From Limosilactobacillus rudii (lineage in GTDB: Bacteria > Bacillota > Bacilli > Lactobacillales > Lactobacillaceae), in assembly GCF_014145455.1 (NCBI RefSeq), contig NZ_JACIVB010000063.1, forward strand, positions 1 through 64,000: a stretch of DNA of 64,000 nt, given 5' to 3'. Of the stretch, positions 17,553-25,114 are shown in pieces; the stretch's first letter is position 1, and each line of letters starts with the position of its first letter. The notes under the pieces are model-generated. The model ran no database searches. It worked only from the letters and a program-made list of their open reading frames with translations, and had not been told where the DNA came from. The position numbers and the translations under genes were made by a program.

Positions 17553-18476
17553 TTATTTTTCTGCTAATGCCTTTTCAACAGTCTCATGATCAGGAATTGA
17601 TGGCATTGCTCCCATTTGCTGAACAGTCAAACTAGATGCACGCTGAGCGTATACTAGTGCTTTATCAACGTTTGATAAGTCCTTTGCTAATTGTGAACTT
17701 AGTGCACCAAGGAAGGTATCACCAGCTGCCGTCGTATCTACGGCCTTAACCTTAAACGCTGGTACTAATCCATGTGCTGTTGGTGTTGAGTAAAAGACAC
17801 CCTTTGAACCTAACGTAATTAAGAGGTGCTTAACTCCACGTTCACGGAAGTATTCTGCACTTTTTAACATTGATTCTTCATCAGTAATCGTAATCCCTGT
17901 TAAAAGCGCACATTCACTCTCATTTGGTGTAATTACGTCAGTATACTTTAATAGTTCAGGCAAGATCTCATGAGCAGGCGCAGGATTTAAAAGAGTAGTT
18001 ACTCCATGTTCTTTTGCTTGCTTAAATGCAGCTAATGTAACTTCTTGCGGTGTTTCAAATTGGCTAATTAAGAAATCTGCATCTGCCAATACATCTTCAA
18101 TTCCCGTTAAAACGTCCGTAGTCATTGCCTGATTAGCACCGCCATATACCATGATGTCGTTTTGTCCGTTTGCATCAAGGGTAATTGCTGCGCTACCCGT
18201 CCCATGTAATTTATCCGTCATGATATGACGAGTATCAATATTATCATCTTCCAACGATTCCAGCATGTAGGCCCCTTCCTTATCAGAACCTACTGCACCA
18301 ATAAAAGCAGTCGTAGCACCAGAGCGAGCTGCTGCTACTGCTTGGTTAGCACCCTTTCCGCCTGGAGCTGAACTTTTACTTACTGCTGAAATTGTCTCAC
18401 CAGGTTGAGGAAAACGATTAACATGATAAGTTGTATCAACGTTAATACTTCCTAAAACAACTACATTATTGTTCAT
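17553..18476 (-). CDS. rbsK: Ribokinase
   Basis: 307-residue PfkB-family kinase phosphorylating ribose to ribose-5-phosphate. It shows the N-terminal [20 protein letters not shown] substrate-binding region, [15 protein letters not shown], and the C-terminal [13 protein letters not shown] signature with the catalytic Asp. ATG 18476 ([12 protein letters not shown]) is chosen because AGGAG is eight bases upstream; a longer reading adds 11 residues without an RBS. First gene of the ribose operon, preceded by three palindromic elements at 18534-18614. Confidence 0.95.
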   Translation of the reverse strand: MNNNVVVLGSINVDTTYHVNRFPQPGETISAVSKSSAPGGKGANQAVAAARSGATTAFIGAVGSDKEGAYMLESLEDDNIDTRHIMTDKLHGTGSAAITLDANGQNDIMVYGGANQAMTTDVLTGIEDVLADADFLISQFETPQEVTLAAFKQAKEHGVTTLLNPAPAHEILPELLKYTDVITPNESECALLTGITITDEESMLKSAEYFRERGVKHLLITLGSKGVFYSTPTAHGLVPAFKVKAVDTTAAGDTFLGALSSQLAKDLSNVDKALVYAQRASSLTVQQMGAMPSIPDHETVEKALAEK

Positions 18477-18533
18477 GAAATATACTCCTAACTTTGTGAA
18501 TTTTTTCAAAAATGTGACTTAAATATCCTATCA

Positions 18534-18614
18534 CACTTTGAAAGTGATTACAAAGACGCCTTCTACTTACGGTATATCGTTATACCTCAAAATCCACTGA
18601 AATCGCTTTTCAGT
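18534..18614. promoter_or_regulatory. Operator cluster upstream of the ribose operon
   Basis: Three dyads: CACTTT-G-AAAGTG (18534-18546), overlapping a cre-like TGAAAGTGATTACA (one mismatch at the central C); GGTATATCGTTATACC (18571-18586), with the central CG typical of LacI-family operators; and ACTGAAA-N5-TTTCAGT (18596-18614). Control by CcpA and an RbsR-like repressor is inferred. No repressor gene is adjacent. Confidence 0.5.
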
Positions 18615-18688
18615 AAAGAAAATAATTTTTTAATGAGTATTTTGTGAGATTCTTTCATAATTCATCAATAAATTATACTTTTTAATAA

Positions 18689-18737
18689 AAAAGTGTAAGG
18701 CTTAGTGAACTTTTTTACGCTCACCCCTTACACTTTT
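18689..18737 (-). terminator. Terminator of murB
   Basis: Perfect 12-bp stem AAAAGTGTAAGG / CCTTACACTTTT, a few bases after the murB stop codon on the minus strand; the stem itself ends in a T-run. Confidence 0.75.
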
Positions 18738-18740
18738 AGT

Positions 18741-19637
18741 TTAATCCTGACGTCCAATAATTCTTACTTCTGTTTCTAAATCAACGCCAAACTTTTCTTT
18801 AACAGTTTTCTGAACATGGCGAATTACATTTACATAGTCTGCTGCTGTTCCATGATCAATATTAACAATAAAGCCAGCATGCTTGGTAGAAACCTGCGCT
18901 CCGCCTGATGTATAGCCTTGCAGGCCAGCATCATGAATCAACTTCCCTGCATAGTATCCTTCCGGCCGTTTAAATACACTTCCGCAAGATGGCAGATCTA
19001 AAGGCTGTTTTGCTTCACGCCGTTCATTTAAATCATCCATTTTTGCCTTAATCTCATCGTAATCGCCTGGTTCAAGAGTGAAAGTAGCATCTAACACTAC
19101 TCCTTTATTTTCTTGAATACTACTATGACGGTAACCAAAATCCAATTCCTTATTTGAAAGGTGTTCAATCGTGCCGTCAGGTAACATAACCGTCGCATCT
19201 GTAACTACATTTTTAGTTTCTCCACCATATGCACCGGCATTCATAAAGATTGCGCCACCAATACTTCCAGGAATCCCCGCAGCAAATTCTAACCCCGTAA
19301 GATTATTATCACGTGCCATCCTAGTAGTATCAATATAAGATGCACCGGCTTGGGCAGTTACTTTATTATCATGAACCTCAATCTTATTAAGGCGCGTAAG
19401 GATTATCGTTAGATCGTCTATTCCCCCGTCACCAACAATTAGATTGCTTGCATTTCCAAGAACAGTCAACGACATATCATGGTCGCGTACATAATCCACT
19501 AATTGCTTAACCTGATCAACCGTTTCAGGAAAAGCTAACCAGTCTGCTGGTCCTCCTGTATGGGTATATGTATAATTCATTAATGGTTCATCTTGTTTAA
19601 TTTCAATGTCAGGAAACTCATTCATCAAATTAGCCAT
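18741..19637 (-). CDS. murB: UDP-N-acetylenolpyruvoylglucosamine reductase
   Basis: 298-residue FAD enzyme reducing UDP-GlcNAc-enolpyruvate to UDP-MurNAc. The FAD-binding part has [30 protein letters not shown] and the [21 protein letters not shown] segment. The C-terminal region has [18 protein letters not shown] with the catalytic Ser, and the sequence closes with [12 protein letters not shown] 19637 is chosen because GGAAG is about nine bases upstream; an upstream in-frame start adds a Lys-rich 11-residue stretch. Monocistronic. Confidence 0.96.
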   Translation of the reverse strand: MANLMNEFPDIEIKQDEPLMNYTYTHTGGPADWLAFPETVDQVKQLVDYVRDHDMSLTVLGNASNLIVGDGGIDDLTIILTRLNKIEVHDNKVTAQAGASYIDTTRMARDNNLTGLEFAAGIPGSIGGAIFMNAGAYGGETKNVVTDATVMLPDGTIEHLSNKELDFGYRHSSIQENKGVVLDATFTLEPGDYDEIKAKMDDLNERREAKQPLDLPSCGSVFKRPEGYYAGKLIHDAGLQGYTSGGAQVSTKHAGFIVNIDHGTAADYVNVIRHVQKTVKEKFGVDLETEVRIIGRQD

Positions 19638-19763
19638 TTTATTTTCTTCCTTTTTTATATTTACTTTCAAAAGCTATTGTATCATTTTTCTAAATTAAAC
19701 GTTTTGAAAAACGGTTAGTTAATTGTACAATAATAATATTGAAATTTGCGAGGAGGGTATTAA

Positions 19764-20300
19764 ATGAACTTTGTAGCAATGGATTTTGAAACTGCCAGTA
19801 GCAAGCGTTATAGCGCCTGTTCGTTAGCTCTTACCATCGTTCGTAACGGAAGAATTGCTGATGAATTTTACACACTGATTAATCCACATACTGATTTTTT
19901 CTGGCGCAATGTTCAGATTCATGGGATTCATGAACGGGATGTTTTAAATGCACCAGATTTTCCAAAAGTATGGGAACATATTAAGCAGTTTTTTACCCCT
20001 GATAAGTTAGTAATCGCTCATAACAACCGCTTCGATAATAGTGTCTTAAAAAATACCCTTGAACACTATCAAATTGAGGCGCCCGCATACCAAACTCTTG
20101 ATACAGTAGCTAGTAGTCGACGTCTAATTCCTGGTCTAGCAAATTATAAGCTTAACACTGTCTGTGACGCATTAAGCATCGATCTTCATCACCACCACAA
20201 TGCCCTTGATGATGCTCAAGCCTGTGCTAATATCTTACTCTACCAAAGTCAGCATTTTGCCCCGCAACAGATTCAACCCTTTATTAAAATGATCGGCTAA
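19764..20300 (+). CDS. DnaQ-like DEDDh 3'-5' exonuclease
   Basis: 178-residue single-domain exonuclease with ExoI (AMDFETAS), ExoII (AHNNRFDNSVLKN) and ExoIII (HHNALDDAQACANI), so all DEDDh metal ligands and the catalytic His are present. It resembles standalone epsilon-like or PolC-exo-like proteins acting on DNA or RNA ends. GAGGAGG is seven bases before the ATG. It is 13 bases upstream of a PAS-domain gene, and the pair share a terminator. The biological substrate is unknown. Confidence 0.88.
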   Translation: MNFVAMDFETASSKRYSACSLALTIVRNGRIADEFYTLINPHTDFFWRNVQIHGIHERDVLNAPDFPKVWEHIKQFFTPDKLVIAHNNRFDNSVLKNTLEHYQIEAPAYQTLDTVASSRRLIPGLANYKLNTVCDALSIDLHHHHNALDDAQACANILLYQSQHFAPQQIQPFIKMIG

Positions 20301-20313
20301 AAGGAGAGATATT

Positions 20314-20739
20314 ATGACAGATATTAAACTTAATGGTGGACAACTTAGCCTCCAACAATTAAACGCGATATTTAAAACTATTCCTGTTGAATTTGACTTT
20401 ATTGATGAAAATGACATTGTTCGGTGGTCTTCAGCCAATGATCACCGGCTTTTCAAGCGAACTGATAGTGACCTTGGCAAGCACGTATTAGAAGTCCACC
20501 CCGGACACAGTCAAAGCCACGTTAAGCAAGTTCTCCATGACATGCATAGTGGCGAACGCGATTCTATCAGCATCATGATTAAGTATCATGATCGTCCAGT
20601 TAACATTGCCTTTTACGCTCTTCGTGACAAAGATAATAACTATTTAGGATGCGTTGAAGTTACCCAAGATGTTAGTTCACACCAGCAAAAGGGTTCACTC
20701 TGGCGTAACATTAAACAGGTCCTTCATAAAAGTAAATAA
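20314..20739 (+). CDS. PAS-domain protein (DUF438 C-terminal type)
   Basis: 141-residue soluble protein with one PAS fold (about 12-122). It resembles the PAS module found at the C-terminus of DUF438 proteins (SLQQLNAIFKTIPVEFDFIDENDIVRW, then FKRTDSDLGKHVLEVHPGHS, then GCVEVTQDVS). The hemerythrin-like part of full DUF438 proteins is absent. A histidine-rich turn (HPGHSQSHV) might bind a ligand or cofactor, but that is speculation. Co-transcribed with the exonuclease; AGGAGAG precedes the ATG. There is no output domain, so it may act as a free sensor. Confidence 0.75.
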   Translation: MTDIKLNGGQLSLQQLNAIFKTIPVEFDFIDENDIVRWSSANDHRLFKRTDSDLGKHVLEVHPGHSQSHVKQVLHDMHSGERDSISIMIKYHDRPVNIAFYALRDKDNNYLGCVEVTQDVSSHQQKGSLWRNIKQVLHKSK

Positions 20740-20742
20740 GTA

Positions 20743-20788
20743 AAAATCCCCCTTAAATCAGCAATTGTGTTGATCTAAGGGGGATTTT
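20743..20788. terminator. Bidirectional terminator
   Basis: Perfect stem AAAATCCCCCTTA / TAAGGGGGATTTT between the convergent PAS and GNAT genes. Confidence 0.85.
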
Positions 20789-20795
20789 ATCTTGC

Positions 20796-21290
20796 TCACT
20801 TATTTTTTTGCTGGTATTTCATCTGAATAACTCGGCGTCCTTCTTCGGTTACCGTCCCCGTATCAACAAAACCCAATTGGTGGTATAAGTTAATTGCGGC
20901 AATATTATCATCAAAAACTGTTAATACCAAATTCTCTAAACTACTATAAGTTTCAAACCAATATTCAGCTTCATCAACTAGAAGACGGCCAATTCCATTT
21001 CGCCAATACTTTTTCCGCACAACTACTCCTAATTCACCAGTAGTTGGCTGTTCTTCTAATACCATTACCGTTACCATGCCGACTATTTCTTCTTCAAGCA
21101 TTGCGAGCATCATCACACAATCATCGAACTGGTTAATCAGGTCAATATTTTGCGCCTCTTTTGCTTTACTAACTTCCCGTAAATGAGGAATAAGGACTGC
21201 ATTGCTTTCAGTAGAAACTGTCCGTAAAAATTGTAAGACCTGCCCAGCATCAGCACTGGTCGCTAACTTAATTGAAATTTCATCTGCCAT
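20796..21290 (-). CDS. GNAT-family N-acetyltransferase
   Basis: 164-residue cytosolic acetyltransferase with the GNAT fold. Motif A is VVRKKYWRNGIGRLLVDEAEYW (a Q/RxxGxG/A acetyl-CoA loop variant), followed by LVLTVFDDNIAAINLYHQLGFVDTG (motif B). Its start overlaps the end of tsaE by 11 bases, so they are translationally coupled. Its place beside tsaE recalls the tsaB/tsaE/rimI grouping, but sequence alone does not show that it is RimI. Substrate unknown. Confidence 0.85.
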   Translation of the reverse strand: MADEISIKLATSADAGQVLQFLRTVSTESNAVLIPHLREVSKAKEAQNIDLINQFDDCVMMLAMLEEEIVGMVTVMVLEEQPTTGELGVVVRKKYWRNGIGRLLVDEAEYWFETYSSLENLVLTVFDDNIAAINLYHQLGFVDTGTVTEEGRRVIQMKYQQKNK

Positions 21291-21747
21291 GCCCCATCAC
21301 GCCTCTTACAATTTGATTAAAGTGTGCCCCATGCGGTTCAAATTCAAGTATTCGAGTATCATCATCACCTGTTCGTTTAAAATGAATCGCCAAATAATCT
21401 GCTGGTAACTCATCTTCAACAAATTCAGCCCACTCAACAACTGATACCCCATCGCCGTCAAAGTATTCTTCAAGGCCTAAATCTTCAGCACCACCATTTT
21501 CCAACCGGTAAGCATCCATGTGGTACAACGGTAATCGGCCATCTTGATACTCATGAATAATTGTGAAAGTCGGGCTTTTAATAATGTCTGGTATCTCTAA
21601 TCCCTTAGCGATTCCCTTAGTAAAGGTTGTCTTTCCAGCACCTAAATCGCCATCTAAAACTAAGACATCACCCGCTCTTAGCTGTTGTCCAATCCTATTT
21701 CCAAGGTCGATTGTGGCATTCCGACCTGTCATGGTTAGTTTTTCCAT
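21280..21747 (-). CDS. tsaE: tRNA t6A biosynthesis ATPase TsaE
   Basis: 155-residue P-loop protein needed with TsaB, TsaC and TsaD for N6-threonylcarbamoyladenosine at position 37 of ANN-decoding tRNAs. It has Walker A GDLGAGKTTFTKG, the IKSPTFTIIHEYQ segment, YHMDAYRL and VVEWAEF. ATG 21747 (MEKLTMTGRN) is chosen because GAGGAG is six bases upstream; the open frame continues upstream through a structured non-coding segment, which is not part of the protein. It heads a two-gene unit with the GNAT gene. Confidence 0.93.
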   Translation of the reverse strand: MEKLTMTGRNATIDLGNRIGQQLRAGDVLVLDGDLGAGKTTFTKGIAKGLEIPDIIKSPTFTIIHEYQDGRLPLYHMDAYRLENGGAEDLGLEEYFDGDGVSVVEWAEFVEDELPADYLAIHFKRTGDDDTRILEFEPHGAHFNQIVRGVMGHGR

Positions 21748-21805
21748 CTTTATCTCCTCTATTTTTATAATATTAGCCTTATTGTATCTCATTTTACGAA
21801 AGAAA

Positions 21806-21853
21806 GAAAAAAGGAACGTAGCAAAACCAGGTATGACCTCGTTTTCACGTCCC
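21806..21853 (-). terminator. Intrinsic terminator between pta and tsaE
   Basis: Minus-strand long imperfect stem GGACGT..AAAAC..AGGT / ACCT..GTTTT..ACGTTCC followed by TTTTTTC. It either ends pta or attenuates tsaE. It shares a sequence pattern with the terminator at 42083-42136. Confidence 0.7.
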
Positions 21854-21857
21854 ACAA

Positions 21858-21911
21858 ACACAATTAGGCATCTAGGGTTCGGCTTTACCGGACTTTTGAT
21901 GCCATTTGTGT
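21858..21911. other. Structured intergenic element between pta and tsaE
   Basis: GGCATC (21867-21872) pairs with GATGCC (21898-21903), and outer ACACAA pairs with TTGTGT. The interior, read on the minus strand, holds a small CGGT-AAA-GCCG hairpin. Directly followed on the minus strand by the terminator at 21806-21853. I do not recognise a known riboswitch. Confidence 0.45.
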
Positions 21912-21972
21912 ACTTCACTATTCACTTTTATCTCAATAACAAGGCATATATTATAGCTACTTAATACTATTT

Positions 21973-22947
21973 TTATAGTGCTTGAGCAGCAGTAATCATT
22001 GCAACCTTGTATACGTCATCTTCACTGCATCCCCGAGAAAGATCAGCAATTGGGGCATTAAGTCCTTGAAGAATCGGCCCAACGGCTGTAAAGCCACCAA
22101 AACGCTGTGCAATCTTGTAACCAATATTACCTGCTTCCAAGCTTGGGAAAATAAAGACATTGGCATGACCAGCAACTTTTGAGCCTGGTGCCTTTAATTC
22201 ACCGACTTCTGGAACGACAGCTGCATCAAATTGCAATTCACCATCAACAGGTAATTCAGGATCCATCTCATGAACAAGCTTAGTAGCGTCAGCAACTTTA
22301 GTAACCATGTCGCCCTTAGCAGATCCCTTAGTAGAGAAACTAAGCAAAGCAACCTTTGGATCAATTTCAAATAGGCGCGCAGTTTCGGCACTCTGGATAG
22401 CGACTTCCGCCATTGTTGGCGCATCTAATTCAATGTTAATTGCACAATCAGCAAAGATATAACGCTTGTCACCTTTTAACATCAAGAATGCACCGCTAAT
22501 TCGGTGTGCGCCCGGCTTAGTCTTAACAATTTGTAGAGCTGGGCGAACTGTTGAACCAGTTGAATGAACAGCACCAGATACCATTCCATCGGCCTTGCCC
22601 ATATATACAAGCATCGTCCCAAAGTAGCTAACATCTTCAAGCATCTTATGAATTTGCTCAGGAGTATTCTTACCCTTCCGCCGTTCCATTAATGAATCAA
22701 ACATTGCCTGCTTATCTTCTTCAGGGTAAGTTGCCGGATCAATAATTTGTAAATCAGTAAGATCCAAATTATTTTCTGCAGCAACCTTTTTAATTGTATC
22801 CTTATCACCAAGAAGAATTGGTTCTACTAACTCGTCTTGCTTTAAGCGAACAGCAGCTCCTAAGACCCGCTTGTCTTCACCTTCAGGAAAAACAATTGTC
22901 TTATTTTGTCCCTTTACCTTTGTAGCAATCTCATCAAATAATTCCAT
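21973..22947 (-). CDS. pta: Phosphate acetyltransferase
   Basis: 324-residue cytosolic enzyme interconverting acetyl-CoA and acetyl phosphate. This is relevant to the acetate/ethanol branch of heterofermentation. It has the PTA_PTB fold with FPEGEDKRVLGAA at the N-terminus, GMVSGAVHSTGSTVRPALQ, DCAINIELDAPTMAE, LSFSTKGSAKGDM and the NVFIFPSLEAGNIGYKI signature near the C-terminus. Short single-domain form, usual in firmicutes. AGGAGG is nine bases before the ATG. It lies 50 bases after ung on the same strand. Confidence 0.96.
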   Translation of the reverse strand: MELFDEIATKVKGQNKTIVFPEGEDKRVLGAAVRLKQDELVEPILLGDKDTIKKVAAENNLDLTDLQIIDPATYPEEDKQAMFDSLMERRKGKNTPEQIHKMLEDVSYFGTMLVYMGKADGMVSGAVHSTGSTVRPALQIVKTKPGAHRISGAFLMLKGDKRYIFADCAINIELDAPTMAEVAIQSAETARLFEIDPKVALLSFSTKGSAKGDMVTKVADATKLVHEMDPELPVDGELQFDAAVVPEVGELKAPGSKVAGHANVFIFPSLEAGNIGYKIAQRFGGFTAVGPILQGLNAPIADLSRGCSEDDVYKVAMITAAQAL

Positions 22948-22997
22948 AATGCAAGTACCTCCTTAATGGTTACTAAACATTTTAAAGTTGTGACTAT

Positions 22998-23702
22998 TTA
23001 TTTAGTCACGCCTTTATCAATAATTGGTTGGGGAGGTAACTGCCAGTCGATTGGCTGTTCTCCCATTGCTTGAAGTGCTTCATTAGTCTTCGAAAATGGT
23101 CGCGATCCAAAGAAACCACGATGTGCAGAAAGCGGACTTGGATGGGCTGATTCCAAAATAATATTAGTGTTAGTATTAATCAGCTGCTTTTTATTACGAG
23201 CTGCCCGTCCCCAGAGGATAAAAACAACTGGTTTAGGGCGTTCGGATAAGGCATGAATGGCAGCATCTGTTAACTGTTCCCATCCATGACCACGGTGTGA
23301 ATACGCCTGTCCCGCACGTACTGTCAAGACAGAATTTAATAGTAAGACACCCTGATCAGCCCATTTTTTTAGGTAACCATGATTGACCGGTGTACAACCC
23401 AAATCAGCCTGAAGCTCTTTGTAAATATTCTGTAATGATGGCGGAACTGGAACTCCAGGTAACACTGAAAAACTACACCCATGCGCTTGATGTGGTCCAT
23501 GATATGGATCTTGACCAAGAATAACAACCTTTACTTTGCTAAACGGCGTCCATTCAAATGCTTCAAAAATATGATGCATTTCTGGATAAATCGTTTGATG
23601 TGTATATTCTTCTTTTAAGAAATTATGCAGCTGTGCATAGTATGCACTCTCGAACTGGGGTTTTAAAACTTCCCACCAGTCATTATGAATTAATTGTTTC
23701 AC
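22998..23702 (-). CDS. ung: Uracil-DNA glycosylase
   Basis: 234-residue family 1 UDG that removes uracil from DNA at the start of base-excision repair. The water-activating loop is [17 protein letters not shown], with the catalytic Asp; a uracil pocket lies around LLLNSVLTV, and the leucine loop is [13 protein letters not shown] with the catalytic His. GTG 23702 is chosen because GAGGTG lies about nine bases upstream; an upstream in-frame GTG overlaps that RBS. Probably co-transcribed with pta. Confidence 0.95.
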   Translation of the reverse strand: MKQLIHNDWWEVLKPQFESAYYAQLHNFLKEEYTHQTIYPEMHHIFEAFEWTPFSKVKVVILGQDPYHGPHQAHGCSFSVLPGVPVPPSLQNIYKELQADLGCTPVNHGYLKKWADQGVLLLNSVLTVRAGQAYSHRGHGWEQLTDAAIHALSERPKPVVFILWGRAARNKKQLINTNTNIILESAHPSPLSAHRGFFGSRPFSKTNEALQAMGEQPIDWQLPPQPIIDKGVTK

Positions 23703-23853
23703 GATTATTAGCACCTCGCCTATTATTTTAGCATAATTAAACAGTAGTATGCGACAAAATGAAAGCGTTTTTTATCATTAGAAGTTTATTCACCAATTTT
23801 AACAATAAGCTGGTAAAATAAAAGATAGATTAACAAAGAATGGTGGTGGCAAA

Positions 23854-24432
23854 GTGCGACAATTATATATTCGTGATCGTTCAACTGATTTACACGGGAC
23901 AACTGTTATTCGCGATAAAGATGGCAAATCCTGCTACCTTCTTGTCGGTAAATGGGGAATAAGACACGATGCCCTATCATTATATGCAATCAGCGGTGCG
24001 CTTTTAGCCGAAGTCAAACAATTATCACTGGGACTGTTACCAAAATTTGCATTATATGTTAACCGTCAACGTGTTGGAACAATTGGTAAGGGGTTTGGCT
24101 TTGTTCAGCAAGTTGTTTATATCCGCGGTATTAACTGGATTATTGTCGGTTCGCCTCTAACAAGCCGCTATCGGGTATTTCGTGGTAGTCATTTGGTATT
24201 TTCAATTAATCCGGTTAAACTTTCAGGCGGGTATTGTCACGAATTAAAAGTAAATAAAAAAGACGATGAACCATTAGCAATTCTTATCGCCAGCATCCTC
24301 AATCATTGGGCACGACGCAGCGATCAGGAACCTCTATTGGCAAAATTATTAAAACGCTCGCCAAACCTTAGAACAAGTATGTCATTTTCGATTAGCAATC
24401 AGTTAAATTCACTAATTAATACTAAAAAATAA
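23854..24432 (+). CDS. LURP-one-related (YxjI-like) protein
   Basis: 192-residue protein resembling the LOR/YxjI beta-barrel family: MRQLYIRDRSTDLHGTTVIRD at the N-terminus, alternating strands, and phospholipid-scramblase-like repeats. The molecular role of bacterial members is unknown. GTG start at 23854 with GGTGG upstream is likely. Monocistronic and divergent from ung. The family call rests on overall pattern, not on a catalytic motif. Confidence 0.65.
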   Translation: MRQLYIRDRSTDLHGTTVIRDKDGKSCYLLVGKWGIRHDALSLYAISGALLAEVKQLSLGLLPKFALYVNRQRVGTIGKGFGFVQQVVYIRGINWIIVGSPLTSRYRVFRGSHLVFSINPVKLSGGYCHELKVNKKDDEPLAILIASILNHWARRSDQEPLLAKLLKRSPNLRTSMSFSISNQLNSLINTKK

Positions 24433-24433
24433 G

Positions 24434-24468
24434 GAGGTCGAGAAAAACAAAATGTTTTTCTCGACCTC
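24434..24468. terminator. Terminator of the LURP-one-like gene
   Basis: Perfect 15-bp stem GAGGTCGAGAAAAAC / GTTTTTCTCGACCTC with a five-base loop, just after the stop codon. Confidence 0.7.
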
Positions 24469-24508
24469 AATTTATTACTAATAGTATCCGAACTTACAGA
24501 TCCTAATT

Positions 24509-24613
24509 GCGGGAATTAACCAGAGCCTTAGAGTCTAACTACGAACGATTCTGATGATTACAGCATCATTCATCGTTCTCGGTTAGCGGCTCTTGCGGAG
24601 GTTAATTCCCCGC
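24509..24613. other. 105-nt nested stem structure after smpB
   Basis: Four stacked helices in one long imperfect inverted repeat: 24509-24521 with 24600-24613 (13 bp, one bulge); 24522-24527 with 24588-24593; 24535-24539 with 24582-24586; and 24543-24549 with 24572-24578, closed by ATGAT / ATCAT. It lies ten bases after the smpB stop in a convergent intergenic region. It may be a structured RNA, a large terminator or a small palindromic repeat element. Confidence 0.6.
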
Positions 24614-24623
24614 TTCCTCTACT

Positions 24624-25097
24624 TTAATAATGTTTCATTACCCGTTCAATCTCACGGTTTTGTTCACGACGCTTAATTGCTTCACGCTTATCATATTGAT
24701 GCTTTCCCTTTGCAAGTCCCAACAAGACCTTTGCGTAGCCATGCTTAATATACATTTTTAATGGGATAAGCGTTACGCCCTTATCCTGTAAAGCACCATT
24801 GAGCTTATTAATTTCTTTTTTGTGCAGTAACAATTTTCGGTTACGTAATGGGTCTTGGTTAAAATAAGTACCATTATCATACTCACTGATATGCACGTTC
24901 ATTAGCCAAGCTTCTCCATTACGAACCTGTGCAAATCCATCCTTAAGATTAACTCGATGTGCCCGCACAGATTTAATTTCTGTTCCGGTTAAAACTAATC
25001 CAGCCTCAACAGTCTCTGTTACGAAATAATCGTGACGGGCTTTTTTATTTTGGGCAATTAAATTATCATTGTTTTGCTGATGGGATTTTTTGACCAT
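24624..25097 (-). CDS. smpB: SsrA-binding protein SmpB
   Basis: 157-residue partner of tmRNA in trans-translation. It has the OB-fold core ([52 protein letters not shown]) and a basic C-terminal tail ([28 protein letters not shown]), which inserts in the ribosomal mRNA channel. Length is typical. It lies 17 bases after rnr in the conserved secG-est-rnr-smpB order. Its RNA partner is at 5235 in the same window. Confidence 0.97.
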   Translation of the reverse strand: MVKKSHQQNNDNLIAQNKKARHDYFVTETVEAGLVLTGTEIKSVRAHRVNLKDGFAQVRNGEAWLMNVHISEYDNGTYFNQDPLRNRKLLLHKKEINKLNGALQDKGVTLIPLKMYIKHGYAKVLLGLAKGKHQYDKREAIKRREQNREIERVMKHY

Positions 25098-25114
25098 AAT
25101 ATCCCTCCCCGCTT

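Noticed and set aside
24434-24468. Inverted repeat of an insertion sequence
   Set aside because: It is a compact perfect hairpin right after a stop codon, best explained as a terminator; no transposase nearby.
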